The notes: generated from the letters alone by a model not told the origin. Counted from the stretch's first letter, positions 40,675 through 48,719 are shown. The stretch is 64,000 nucleotides of DNA from Glycomyces artemisiae (GCF_003002955.1 NZ_PVTJ01000003.1:124001-188000); one strand, 5' to 3'. Numbers and translations are program-made.

Positions 40675-41128
40675 CGGCCCGGACCTCCTTGCGGCGCCGG
40701 GGAAGCGGGCGCCGCCAGACCGCCGCGAACATCCCGGCGATCCCGGCGACCAGCGCGACGCCGAGCGGGAAGTGCAGCCACAGCTCGCCCCACATCCCCG
40801 CGAAGTACTGCGCGGTCACACCCGTCACGAGCGCCAGCGAGGCCCAGAACGGCCAGGCCCGGCGCGCTCTCGCCCACACGACGCCCGCGGTGACGAGGTG
40901 CGCGATCGCTATGTAGGACACCAGGTCCGCGCCGCGCATGTGCCAGGCGAGGCCGTCGAAGTCGCCGCTCAGGTACACCCCGGCGAACACCGGCTGCGCG
41001 AATCCCGCGACCAGGTACGCGGTCGACACGCCCCGCAGGACCCACCCGCTGGCCGCGGTCCGCTCCGCCGACTGCTCCGGCGGCGCGGGTGCCGCTGCCG
41101 GGGCGTCGATCGTCAGTTCTCGTTGCAT
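40667..41128 (-). CDS. Small four-helix membrane protein paired with the multicopper oxidase
   Basis: The 153-residue protein has four membrane segments (VLRGVSTAYLVAGFAQPVFAGVYL, DLVSYIAIAHLVTAGVVW, FWASLALVTGVTAQYFAGMW, LHFPLGVALVAGIAGMFAAVW) and a basic cytosolic tail (RRPLPRRRKEV). His residues lie in or near the second helix (MRGADLVSYIAIAHL) and fourth helix (LWLHFPLG), which might bind heme or metal, although no known family is recognised with confidence. It overlaps the oxidase gene by 8 bp, so the two proteins are probably made together. A cytochrome-b561-like electron conduit to the oxidase is possible. ATG 41128 lies immediately beside the LysR intergenic region. Confidence 0.75.
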   Translation of the reverse strand: MQRELTIDAPAAAPAPPEQSAERTAASGWVLRGVSTAYLVAGFAQPVFAGVYLSGDFDGLAWHMRGADLVSYIAIAHLVTAGVVWARARRAWPFWASLALVTGVTAQYFAGMWGELWLHFPLGVALVAGIAGMFAAVWRRPLPRRRKEVRADG

Positions 41129-41137
41129 GCCAGCAAC

Positions 41138-41191
41138 GTTATGACGATATGGTTAAGACTTCAAAGACCAATATCGCTATGATGTTATGAC
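41138..41191. promoter_or_regulatory. LysR-type control region between divergent genes
   Basis: An AT-rich spacer holds an inverted CGATAT (41145-41150)/ATATCG (41171-41176) pair with 20 nt between. A direct repeat GTTATGAC lies at 41138-41145 and 41184-41191. Both fit LysR-type regulator contacts controlling the oxidase operon and the regulator itself. Confidence 0.55.
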
Positions 41192-41213
41192 TCGAACGGT
41201 ATGAGGAGCACTC

Positions 41214-42092
41214 GTGGACCTGAACACCCTGCGCCAGTTCCTGGCGGTCGCCCGCCTGGAGCACCTCAGCGGCGCCGCCGCCGAACTGCGCGTGGCCCAG
41301 CCTTCGTTGAGCCGGAGCATCGCCCGCCTCGAAGCCGAGCTCGGCGCGCCCCTGTTCGACCGCGCGGGTCGCTTGCAGCTCAACGACACCGGTCGCCTCT
41401 TCCGCGACCACGTCGAGCGGGCCGTCGGCGAACTGGAGGCCGGGCGCCGCGCGGTCGCCGAGTCCCTCAGCGGCGGCGCGGGCAGCGTGCGCCTGGCCTC
41501 GGAGACGTTCCTGCCGCTGACCGGCCCGATCGCGGCGTTCACCGCCGCGCACCCCGAGGTCGAGCTGCACCTCCATCAGATGGCGCCCGCCGAGATGGAG
41601 CGGGCCCTGCTCGCGCAGGAGGTGGACCTGTGCCTGGCCTCGCAGCCGGTCGCCGCCCCCGGCACCGAGTCGGCCGTGGTCGCGATCGAACCGGTCTGGC
41701 TCGCGACCCCGCCCGGCCACCGCCTCGCCGCCGCGGGGCGCGTGTCCCCCGACGACCTCGCCGACGAGCCGTTCGTCACGACCCGGCCCGGACTATGGCA
41801 GCGCCGCCTCCTCGACCGGCTGTTCGCCGACCGCAACCGCGAGCCGCGGATCGTCTGCGAGACCGACGAGACCGCCGCCACGTTCGTGCTCGTCAGCTCC
41901 GGCATCGGCGTGTGCCTGTTCCCCGCGATCGCCCGCGTCGCCTGGACGACCCCGGAGGTCGCCTGGGTGGCCATCGACGACCCGCACTGCCACCGCACCC
42001 TCAGTCTCCACTGGACCGACGGCGACCGCCTGCCCGCCGCGGCCCGCCTCATGCGGGCGCAGATCCTCGAATGGCAGTGGGGCGGCCACTGA
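41214..42092 (+). CDS. LysR-family transcriptional regulator
   Basis: The 292-residue regulator has the LysR winged helix at residues 1-60 (MDLNTLRQFLAVARLEHLSGAAAELRVAQPSLSRSIARLEAELGAPLFDR). A periplasmic-binding-like effector domain follows at about 90-290 (VRLASETFLPL, FVLVSSGIGVCLFP). The start is GTG 41214, with a GAGGAG Shine-Dalgarno about 6 nt upstream. It is divergent from the multicopper oxidase/membrane protein operon across 86 bp rich in AT inverted and direct repeats, so it probably controls that operon. The effector is unknown. A clear start-to-stop frame of normal length makes the identification safe. Confidence 0.92.
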   Translation: MDLNTLRQFLAVARLEHLSGAAAELRVAQPSLSRSIARLEAELGAPLFDRAGRLQLNDTGRLFRDHVERAVGELEAGRRAVAESLSGGAGSVRLASETFLPLTGPIAAFTAAHPEVELHLHQMAPAEMERALLAQEVDLCLASQPVAAPGTESAVVAIEPVWLATPPGHRLAAAGRVSPDDLADEPFVTTRPGLWQRRLLDRLFADRNREPRIVCETDETAATFVLVSSGIGVCLFPAIARVAWTTPEVAWVAIDDPHCHRTLSLHWTDGDRLPAAARLMRAQILEWQWGGH

Positions 42093-42129
42093 GCCCGCAG
42101 CGGACTGGCCGGTCCCTGCGGCGGCCCCG

Positions 42130-42570
42130 CTACGGCTCCAAGTCGGCCACTCCCTTGCCGGTGGCGATGTCGAACGGCACCGACACCTGGTCGTGCACGA
42201 TCCGCCACTCCCCCGCCGGCTTCGCGAGGCAGAACGTCGCCCGCACCCACATGCCCTCCGTGACGGCACCGTTCTTCAGCTTCCCGCTGAGCCGCCCGAA
42301 GCCGTGCGCGAACGCGATCGACTCGTCCACGGTGAGCCGCAGGTCCCGCAGCTCGTAGTCCACTTCGGCGAACACGGCGAAGACGTTCGCCCAGTTCTTC
42401 AGCTTCGCGTCGATCCCGACGTGCTGGAGCGGCGGCTCAACGTCGAAGGACACGACGTCCTCTGCGTACAGCCGCCCGATCGCGTCGAGGTCCTTGGCGC
42501 GCAACCCCTCCACGATCGATCCGAACAGCCCCCGGATCGCCGTCCCGTCCGCCTCACGCTGCATGTCCAT
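42130..42570 (-). CDS. NTF2-like (SnoaL/DUF4440-type) protein
   Basis: The 146-residue cone-fold protein has IRGLFGSIVEGLRAKDLDAIGRLYAEDVVSFDVEPPLQHVG near the start and LRLTVDESIAFAHGFGRLSGKLKNGA in the middle. It closes with VRATFCLAKPAGEWRIVHDQVSVPFD, the usual order of nuclear-transport-factor-2-like stress or ketosteroid-isomerase-like proteins. The pocket could bind a small ligand or catalyse isomerisation or hydrolysis, but no catalytic pair is certain. ATG 42570 has GGAAGGG about 9 nt upstream. It is convergent with the LysR gene and upstream in orientation from nothing obvious, so it is probably monocistronic. Function is unassigned beyond the fold. Confidence 0.82.
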   Translation of the reverse strand: MDMQREADGTAIRGLFGSIVEGLRAKDLDAIGRLYAEDVVSFDVEPPLQHVGIDAKLKNWANVFAVFAEVDYELRDLRLTVDESIAFAHGFGRLSGKLKNGAVTEGMWVRATFCLAKPAGEWRIVHDQVSVPFDIATGKGVADLEP

Positions 42571-42674
42571 CGTCTCGTTCCCTTCCTTCGGTCGACTGTG
42601 TCCGAAACTAAGACGGCGCAGCCGTCCCGAGTGTGACAGCCCGGGACGGCGACCTGGAACACGTCGCGAATCCG

Positions 42675-44945
42675 CTAAGGCGCGGCCCAGCGCGTCAGCC
42701 GGGCCGTGGTGACCGCGGGGGTCGGGAGGCCGTCGAGGGCGGTGAGTTCGAGGTCGAGCGCGGCGGGGCGGGGCTCGGCCGCGAGCTCGCCGGGGACGGG
42801 GTAGTCGAGGTCGAAGGCCTCGCCGCCGCCGTCCCAGCGCTCTTCGGCGACGAGGACGCCGCCGAGGCGGATCGCGACGGCGGCGGGGCCGTCGAGGCGG
42901 AAGCCGATGCGCAGCCCTTGGGCCTGGGCCTGCGGGTCCTTGAAGGTGACGGCCATCGACGCGGTGGTCGAGCGGGAGCGGCGGCCGTCGGCGGTGGTGT
43001 GGACCTGCGTGTCCCGGCCGCGGAAGGCGTGGTCGCTCTCGGGCTGCTGCTCGCCGAACGCGACCTTGTCGACCGTGGTGCGGTCGAGCGCGAGGGAGTC
43101 GCGGTCGGCGGCGGCGAGGGCGGCCCGGCGCTCGGCGATCCGCGCGGGCTCGGCGACGGGCCAGTAGACGGTGTAGCGGGCGTCGTGGAGCCCGTGGAAC
43201 GGCTCCAGCTCCACGGTGCCGGCCGGGTCGGCCGTGGCGAGCCGGTAGCGGAGCGGCCCTTCGGGTTCGAGGACGTCGGCGGCGGGCAGGTCGGGGACGA
43301 TCGGCACGTCGCCGAGGCTCATGAGCGGGCCGTGGGCGACGTGGCCCATGCGGGAGTCGTCGGCGAGGAGGCCGTCCAGGCGGCTGTCGCCGTTGCGGGC
43401 GGCGAGGAGCACGGGACCGGCGAAGTAGGCCTGCCAGGGCGAGCCGTCGGGGAGCCGTTCGGCGCTGAGCCGCAGCGGGAGCCGGAAGGTGACAGTGTCG
43501 CCGGGCTGCCAGGTCCGCTCGATGAGGACGGCTCCCGGGACGGCTTCGGCTTGCGCCGCTTCGCCGTTGACCGCGAGGTCGGCGAGGCCGTCGGACCAGC
43601 CGGGCGCGCGCAGGCGGAGCGCGAACGCGCGCGGCTCGTCCAGGTCGAGGACGACGGTGACGGTTTCCTCTGCGGGGAAGGCGGTCTCGATGCGGACGCG
43701 GCCGCCGAACTCGGGCGCGTCGAGCTGCGCGGGGAGGTACAGGTTGACCGCCAGCGCGCCGTCGTGTTCGCCGAAGACGAGTTCGCCGTACTTGGCCTGG
43801 GCTTCGATGCCGGTGCCGACGCAGCACCACATGCTCGTCTCCGGTTGGGAGTAGACGCGGTAGTGGCCCGGGCGCATGGAGGTGAAGTAGACGAGGCCGC
43901 CGTGGCCGGGGTGCTGGGAGGCGAGCTGGTGGTTGTAGACGGCGCGCTCGGCGAAGTCGAGGTGGGCGGGTTCGAGGCCCGCGGCGGCGAGGCGGCGGGT
44001 CAGCTTGAGCATGTTGTAGGTGTTGCAGGTCTCGGGGCCTTCACGGTCCTCGATCATGGCGGTGAAGTCGTCGGAGGCGTGGAAGTGCTCGCGGACGGAG
44101 TTGCCGCCCAGGGCGACCGAGCGGTGCTCGACGACCTGGTGCCAGAAGTGCCTTGCGGCGCCTTCGAGTTCCGTGTCGCCGGTGACGGCGGCGGTGGCGG
44201 CGTAGCCGACGGCCTTGGGGATCTGGGTGTTGGCGTGGCGGCCGGTGAGGTCGTCGCGGCGCTCCAGGAGCGGACCCAGGATCGCGCGGTGGGAGAAGCG
44301 GCGGGCCATGTCGGCGTAGTCGGCGCGGCCGGTGATGGCGGCGAGGTCGGCGTAGGCCTCGTTCATGCCGCCGAACTCGGTGTCGAGCATGGTCTCGAAC
44401 GCGTCGTCGCCGATGGTGGCGGCGATGTCGAGCCACCAGTCCGCGAGGCGCAGCACGATGTGGAGCGCCTTGTCGTGGCCGAGGAGGGTGTGGGCGTCGA
44501 TGAGGCCCGCGAAGGTCTTGTGCAGGTTGTACCAGGGGACCCAGTGGTCGCTGGAGCCGAGCGTGCCCACGCCTTCGCCGTCGCGGAGCCCTTCGAAGAG
44601 CGCGGCGCCGCCGGGGACGCCGCCGACGTAGCCGGTGCCGAGATGGTCCTGGGCGCGGGCGAGTTCGGCGACCATGCGGTCCAGGCGCTCCCGGGGCTCG
44701 GCCTCGCCGGTGGCGACGGCGAGGAGGGCGAGCGCGGAGAGGTAGTGGCCGCCGATGTGGCCGTCGAGGCCGGAGTCCTCCCAGTTGCCGTAGCTGGGGG
44801 CGGCGGGTTCGAGCCCCGCTTCGCGCAGGAACGGGGCGAGGAGGCGGTCGGGGTCCATGGCGAGGACGTAGGCGAGGTCGGTGCCGAGGGCGTGCTTGAA
44901 CGGGCCGTCCAGCAGCGTGACTCGGGTGAGCGGGAAGGCGTGCAT
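42675..44945 (-). CDS. GH127-family beta-L-arabinofuranosidase
   Basis: The 756-residue protein is a GH127 (former DUF1680) enzyme. FPLTRVTLLDGPFKHAL opens the catalytic (alpha/alpha)6 domain. The zinc site is complete: Glu305 and Cys307 (GPETCNTYNML), with Cys374 (nucleophile in family members) and Cys375 (SMWCCVGTG). Two beta-domains follow from about residue 420. There is no signal peptide, so it is cytosolic and acts on imported arabinofuranosyl oligosaccharides. ATG 44945 has GAGGGG about 5 nt upstream. An imperfect GTnTACCGGTAnAC palindrome (44963-44976), typical of LacI-family operators, lies directly upstream. No transporter is adjacent, so import is encoded elsewhere, perhaps at the ABC locus at 53-56 kb. 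Confidence 0.92.
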   Translation of the reverse strand: MHAFPLTRVTLLDGPFKHALGTDLAYVLAMDPDRLLAPFLREAGLEPAAPSYGNWEDSGLDGHIGGHYLSALALLAVATGEAEPRERLDRMVAELARAQDHLGTGYVGGVPGGAALFEGLRDGEGVGTLGSSDHWVPWYNLHKTFAGLIDAHTLLGHDKALHIVLRLADWWLDIAATIGDDAFETMLDTEFGGMNEAYADLAAITGRADYADMARRFSHRAILGPLLERRDDLTGRHANTQIPKAVGYAATAAVTGDTELEGAARHFWHQVVEHRSVALGGNSVREHFHASDDFTAMIEDREGPETCNTYNMLKLTRRLAAAGLEPAHLDFAERAVYNHQLASQHPGHGGLVYFTSMRPGHYRVYSQPETSMWCCVGTGIEAQAKYGELVFGEHDGALAVNLYLPAQLDAPEFGGRVRIETAFPAEETVTVVLDLDEPRAFALRLRAPGWSDGLADLAVNGEAAQAEAVPGAVLIERTWQPGDTVTFRLPLRLSAERLPDGSPWQAYFAGPVLLAARNGDSRLDGLLADDSRMGHVAHGPLMSLGDVPIVPDLPAADVLEPEGPLRYRLATADPAGTVELEPFHGLHDARYTVYWPVAEPARIAERRAALAAADRDSLALDRTTVDKVAFGEQQPESDHAFRGRDTQVHTTADGRRSRSTTASMAVTFKDPQAQAQGLRIGFRLDGPAAVAIRLGGVLVAEERWDGGGEAFDLDYPVPGELAAEPRPAALDLELTALDGLPTPAVTTARLTRWAAP

Positions 44946-44962
44946 CGGGCCCCTCGTTGGAT

Positions 44963-44976
44963 GTGTACCGGTAAAC
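44963..44976. promoter_or_regulatory. LacI-type operator before the GH127 gene
   Basis: GTGTACCGGTAAAC has an 8-bp perfect palindromic core TACCGGTA (44966-44973) with outer GT/AC matches. It lies 17 nt before the GH127 start, where a LacI-family repressor could block transcription. Confidence 0.55.
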
Positions 44977-45024
44977 CTGCGTTGCCAATCTACCCGAGCG
45001 GCGCGGCCGCGGCGCACAAGGAAA

Positions 45025-45050
45025 GGCCCCCGTCCCACCAGACGGAGGCC
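45025..45050 (-). terminator. Terminator after the small secreted-peptide gene
   Basis: A 10-bp stem with one mismatch (45025-45034 with 45041-45050) is followed on the minus strand by TTTCCTT. It lies about 20 nt past the stop of the small gene at 45071-45241. Confidence 0.65.
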
Positions 45051-45070
45051 TCGGGTTCGTGAGCCGGCGG

Positions 45071-45241
45071 CTATCTCGGTCGTTCGAGGTGGTCGCCCGC
45101 GGTGTCCTGGGTCGCGGCGGTGGCGTGGTCGGCGACGCCGGCGGTGAGTCCGGCGACCGCCAATGCCAGGGCGGCGGCCGCGATGATCCTGCGGCGGTAT
45201 GGGTGTCGCATCTTGAACGCGTGGTCGGGTCGGTGCTGCAT
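45071..45241 (-). CDS. Small secreted peptide (hypothetical)
   Basis: The 56-residue frame reads as a basic N terminus (RHPYRRR), a hydrophobic stretch (IIAAAALALAVAGLTAGVA) and an Ala-x-Ala site near residue 44, leaving a short charged tail (TQDTAGDHLERPR). GAGGGAA lies about 10 nt upstream of ATG 45241. Support comes from a terminator with a T-run directly after it and a leaderless upstream ORF (45376-45462) in the same orientation. The first Met could also be the one eight codons on (MRHPY). I do not recognise the family. The 435-bp gap between this gene and the serine hydrolase otherwise holds only the leader-peptide ORF and one hairpin. Confidence 0.5.
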   Translation of the reverse strand: MQHRPDHAFKMRHPYRRRIIAAAALALAVAGLTAGVADHATAATQDTAGDHLERPR

Positions 45242-45375
45242 GGGCTCGGTGTTCCCTCGTCGATGGCTGGCCCGGGGGCCGTCCGGTGGGGACGGGTGCG
45301 GGCATCGCGTGATCGGAAATGGTGGGTCCGCGTGGGAGGCGGGGATCGGCCGGGCGGCGCTGAGCGCGCGTCCGG

Positions 45376-45462
45376 CTAGCGCATCAGAGGTCGACAGAGG
45401 GCGCTCGCGGCGCCCATCTGGTCGATGGCGCGCCGCCGGGTGAGTCGTGCGGCGGTTCGCAT
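45376..45462 (-). CDS. Short leaderless leader-peptide-like ORF
   Basis: A 28-residue frame reads MRTAARLTRRRAIDQ followed by ...ASALCRPLMR. The pattern L-T-R-R-R-x-x-D then A-S-A-L-C-R matches the short putative leader peptides found before sulfur-related genes in actinomycetes, where Cys codons are thought to sense cysteine. Here a single Cys (residue 23) is present. ATG 45462 follows an extended -10 box (TGGTATGGT, -10 TATGGT at complement 45469-45474) by 6 nt, so translation would be leaderless. It lies 134 nt upstream of the small secreted-peptide gene and may attenuate it. It is too short for statistics, and the call rests on motif and promoter. Confidence 0.55.
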   Translation of the reverse strand: MRTAARLTRRRAIDQMGAASALCRPLMR

Positions 45463-45573
45463 GGCTCGACCATACCAGCGGCCCCATCCGGGGGGTAGGA
45501 GTTCTTGCATGGTGGGACGATTGCGGACATCCCTCGCAAACGCTGTCATGGCGACCTGCGAGTGACCGGCCGA

Positions 45574-45593
45574 CCCCTGACTTTCGTCAGGGG
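45574..45593 (+). promoter_or_regulatory. NarL-type operator candidate before the serine hydrolase/two-component operon
   Basis: CCCCTGAC-TTTC-GTCAGGGG is a perfect 8-bp inverted repeat with a TGAC-N4-GTCA core, 84 nt before the serine hydrolase start. NarL/LuxR-type regulators often bind such short-spaced repeats. The operon's own response regulator (48063-48719) is the natural candidate. Confidence 0.5.
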
Positions 45594-45676
45594 CTGATCC
45601 GGACTTTCTTCCGATGGCAGCAGGTCAGGGCCGCAATAACGTTCACCGGGTACTCGTCCAGAACGGAGCCACCCAC

Positions 45677-47107
45677 GTGAAACCCAAGGTCCTCAAGCTG
45701 ATCGGCGCCGCGCTCGCGGCCGCCGCAGTGGCCGCCGCGCCGGCCTCCCCGGCGCACGCCGAGACCGCCCCCGACCCCGAGGCGTACGACGCCTACCTGA
45801 CCGACCTCGTCGAGGCCACCGACGTGCCGGGCCTCTCCGCGGTCGTCACCCGCGGCGGGGAGACCGTCTTCGCCGCCGGGTACGGGGAGGACTCGAACGG
45901 CGACCCGGTCACCGAGCACACGCCGATGCGCGTCGCCTCGGTGTCGAAGTCCTTCACCGCCATGGCCGTCATGATCCTCGTCGAGGAAGGCGCGATCGAC
46001 CTCGACGCCCCCGTCGCCGACCAGCTCCCCGGATTCGAGATGGCCGACCCGCGGGCCGGGGAGGTGACGGTCCGCCAGCTCCTCGACCAGACCTCCGGGT
46101 TCAGCGACACGAGCATCGACGTCGTCGAACTTGAGGACGCGACCTCCTTGGAGGACTACGTGTCCCGCCTCGCCGACGACTCGCTCGCCGCCGACCCGGG
46201 CACCGACTGGGCCTACTGCAACGCGAACCTCAACGTCGCGGCGCGCCTCGTCGAGGTCGCCTCCGGGCAGTCGTTCGCCGACTTCATGCGCGAACGGGTC
46301 TTCACGCCGCTCGGCATGGAGGACAGCGCGACCCGCGACGAGGACGTCATGCCCGGCCTGGGCTACAACTCCTTGTACGGCGTCTGGATCCCCCGCGAGG
46401 AGGCCCCCGGGTTCCTCGACGACTCCGGCAGCGGCGGCATCATCACCAGCGCCGCCGACATGGGGAAGTGGCTCATCAGCCAGAACGGCGAGGGCACGCA
46501 GCTCGTCAGCGCCGCAGGGCTCGACGCGATGCACACCGCCTCGGACGTCCAGGACTACGGGATGGGCTGGAGCGTCGAGTCCGACGGGACGCTGGCCCAC
46601 TCGGGGAACCTCATGACCTACAACGCGGTCGAGTGGATCGATCCCGAGACGGGGTACGGGATCGCGGTGATGAGCACCGGCGCGGGTCTCAGCGACGTCA
46701 CCTGGAGCGCCATGGAGGGCCTGGCCGCGATCACCGAAGGCGGAACCCCTGCCGAGCCTTCCAGCAGCGGGCAGGTCTACGACCTGGTGCTGCTGCTGGC
46801 GACGCTGGCCGCGATCGGACTCGGGGTCCTCGGGATGGTGCGCTCGCGCCGCTGGGCCGGGAAGCGGGCCGGGCGCAAGGCGTGGCGGACCGCGCTGCGG
46901 ATGGTGCCGGTGCTCGTCCCCGCGGTCGTGTTCGCGGGCTTCCCGGCGGGCGTCTCGTTCATCTCGGGCGGGCGCACGATCCCGTGGAACCAGATGTTCT
47001 ACTTCGCGCTGCCGCTCACGCTGACGCTCCTGGCCGCGGCCGTGGCGGGGATCGCCGTCGCAGTCGCGCGGGCGGTGCGGCTCAAGTCGGTAGTCTCGGC
47101 GGCGTGA
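45677..47107 (+). CDS. Secreted, membrane-anchored beta-lactamase-family serine hydrolase
   Basis: The 476-residue protein has a Sec signal (KPKVLKLIGAALAAAAVAAAPASPAHA, cleavage near residue 28) and a class-C beta-lactamase/DD-peptidase-like domain. Nucleophile motif SVSK is at 88-91, YCN of the YxN triad near 183, and HSG near 318. Three membrane helices follow (about 368-390, 412-432, 445-468). Such proteins are usually esterases or peptidases rather than true beta-lactamases. GTG 45677 follows GGAG by 9 nt. It overlaps the histidine kinase gene by one base (TGATG), so it may act as an outer sensor or effector of the two-component system. That link is inferred. Confidence 0.9.
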   Translation: MKPKVLKLIGAALAAAAVAAAPASPAHAETAPDPEAYDAYLTDLVEATDVPGLSAVVTRGGETVFAAGYGEDSNGDPVTEHTPMRVASVSKSFTAMAVMILVEEGAIDLDAPVADQLPGFEMADPRAGEVTVRQLLDQTSGFSDTSIDVVELEDATSLEDYVSRLADDSLAADPGTDWAYCNANLNVAARLVEVASGQSFADFMRERVFTPLGMEDSATRDEDVMPGLGYNSLYGVWIPREEAPGFLDDSGSGGIITSAADMGKWLISQNGEGTQLVSAAGLDAMHTASDVQDYGMGWSVESDGTLAHSGNLMTYNAVEWIDPETGYGIAVMSTGAGLSDVTWSAMEGLAAITEGGTPAEPSSSGQVYDLVLLLATLAAIGLGVLGMVRSRRWAGKRAGRKAWRTALRMVPVLVPAVVFAGFPAGVSFISGGRTIPWNQMFYFALPLTLTLLAAAVAGIAVAVARAVRLKSVVSAA

Positions 47108-48066
47108 TGTACGGGGCAGGGCTGGCGCTCATCGCGGCCGCGGCGATGGTGAACGGGATCGACACCGTGCAGCTCCCGGCGTGGCGGCAGGCGATCTTCA
47201 TCGTGCTGGCCCTGCTCGCGTACCTGCACGGGCGGCGCCTCGACTTCCGGTACGGCGCGCCACTGCTGCTCGCGGCCGCGGCGCTCACGGTGCCGGTCAT
47301 GATCGTCGACCGGGGCAACGGCGTCACGGCGTTCCTGGTCCTGGGGGCGTTCGTGATGCTGCCGTGGTTCGGCGGCCGGTACCGCCGCCAGCAGGTCGAA
47401 CTGCTCGAAGCCGAGCGGGAGCGGGCCACGCGGCTCGAACACGAGCGCGACCTCGTGGCCGAGCGGGCCCAGGCCCTGGAGCGGGCCCGGATCGCCGCCG
47501 ACCTGCACGACTCGGTCGGCCACGACCTCGCGCTCATCGCCCTGCGGGCCGGGGCCCTGGAACTGTCGCCGGACCTGTCTGAGGCCGGTCGGGAGGCCGC
47601 GGCCGCGCTGCGCGCCAACGCGGTCGAGGCCACCGACCGGCTCCGGCAGTCCCTGGGCATGCTGCGCGACGAGGCCGCGCCGGTCGCGCCGGTCGACGAG
47701 CCGGTGCGGGACCTCGTGGCGCGGTCGGCAGAAGCCGGACTCGACGTGCGGCTCGAAGGCGGCGCCGAGGCGTTCGGGCCGCTCGTGGACCGGGCCGTGT
47801 ACCGGATCGTGCAGGAGGCGTTGACCAACGCCGCCAAGCACGCTCGTGGCGCGGCGGTCGCGGTGCTGGTCGAGCGGGAGGGCGCGGAGGTGCTCGTGCA
47901 GGTGTCGGACTCGGGCGGCGCGGCGGCGCCGCGGCTGGAGCCGGGCGGCTCGGGGCTGGCGGCACTGTCCGGGCGGGTGCGGCTGCTGGGCGGGTCGTTC
48001 AGTGCGGGGCGGCGCGGCGGCGGGTTCGCCGTCGAGGCCCGGATCCCGTTGGAGGGGAATCGATGA
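47107..48066 (+). CDS. Membrane sensor histidine kinase (DesK/NarX-type)
   Basis: The 319-residue kinase has about four membrane helices in residues 1-90 (YGAGLALIAAAAMVNG, AWRQAIFIVLALLAYLHG, YGAPLLLAAAALTVPVMIV, AFLVLGAFVMLPWF). A coiled linker follows, then a HisKA_3 helix with phospho-acceptor His in RIAADLHDSVGHDLALIAL near 138. The ATPase domain has YRIVQEALTNAAKHARG near 235 and GSGLAALSGRVRLLGGS near 285. ATG 47107 (TGATG overlap) was chosen; GTG 47104 is equally placed. It is coupled upstream to the serine hydrolase and downstream by ATGA to a response regulator. The signal may be a cell-wall or antibiotic stress sensed with the hydrolase, which is inference. Confidence 0.92.
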   Translation: MYGAGLALIAAAAMVNGIDTVQLPAWRQAIFIVLALLAYLHGRRLDFRYGAPLLLAAAALTVPVMIVDRGNGVTAFLVLGAFVMLPWFGGRYRRQQVELLEAERERATRLEHERDLVAERAQALERARIAADLHDSVGHDLALIALRAGALELSPDLSEAGREAAAALRANAVEATDRLRQSLGMLRDEAAPVAPVDEPVRDLVARSAEAGLDVRLEGGAEAFGPLVDRAVYRIVQEALTNAAKHARGAAVAVLVEREGAEVLVQVSDSGGAAAPRLEPGGSGLAALSGRVRLLGGSFSAGRRGGGFAVEARIPLEGNR

Positions 48067-48719
48067 TCAGAGTGCTGCTGGCCGACGACGAGGCCATGAT
48101 CCGGGCCGGAGTCGCCGCGATCCTGGCGAGCGACCCGGGGATCGAGGTGGTCGCGGAGGCCGGGGACGGCGCCGAGGCCGTCGAGATGGTCCGGGCGCAC
48201 CGGCCCGACGTGGCGGTTCTCGACATCCGCATGCCGCGGCTCGACGGGCTCTCGGCGGCCACGGAGATCCGCAGTGTCGCACCGGGAACCGCGGTGGTCA
48301 TGCTGACCACGTTCGATGAGGACGACTACGTGATGCGCGCGCTCGGGGATGGCGCGAGCGGGTTCATGCTCAAGGCGGCCGACCCGCGGGAGCTGATCTT
48401 CGGGATCAAGGCGGTCGCCGACGGCGCGGCGTACCTCTCCCCCAGGATCGCCCACCGGGTCATCGCGAAGATGGGCGCGGCGGGCTTCGCCCGGCCGACC
48501 CCGGCGAAGGAGCGGATCGCGGGCCTGACCCCGCGGGAGCAGGAGGTGCTCGGACTGCTCGGCGAGGGGTTGTCCAACCACGAGATCGGCAAGCGGCTCT
48601 TCATGTCGGAGGGCACGGTCAAGGGCCACATGACCGCGATCTTCACCCGCCTCGGTCTCCGCAACCGCGTCCAGGCCGCGATCCTCGCCTACGAGGCGGG
48701 CCTGGTGGCCCGCCCCTGA
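48063..48719 (+). CDS. NarL/LuxR-family response regulator
   Basis: The 218-residue protein has a receiver domain (LLADDEAMIRAGV at the start, phospho-acceptor Asp in VAVLDIRMP near 54, VVMLTTFDEDDYV, and Lys in FMLKAADP near 104). A LuxR-type HTH follows at about 155-215 (LTPREQEVLGLLGEGLSNHEIGKRLFMSEGTVKGHMTAIFTRLGLRNRVQAAILAYEAG). Its ATG overlaps the kinase stop by 4 bp. It is the last gene of the three-gene operon. The TGAC-N4-GTCA repeat at 45574-45593 is the nearest candidate binding site, implying autoregulation. No hairpin terminator is evident after its stop. Confidence 0.92.
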   Translation: MIRVLLADDEAMIRAGVAAILASDPGIEVVAEAGDGAEAVEMVRAHRPDVAVLDIRMPRLDGLSAATEIRSVAPGTAVVMLTTFDEDDYVMRALGDGASGFMLKAADPRELIFGIKAVADGAAYLSPRIAHRVIAKMGAAGFARPTPAKERIAGLTPREQEVLGLLGEGLSNHEIGKRLFMSEGTVKGHMTAIFTRLGLRNRVQAAILAYEAGLVARP

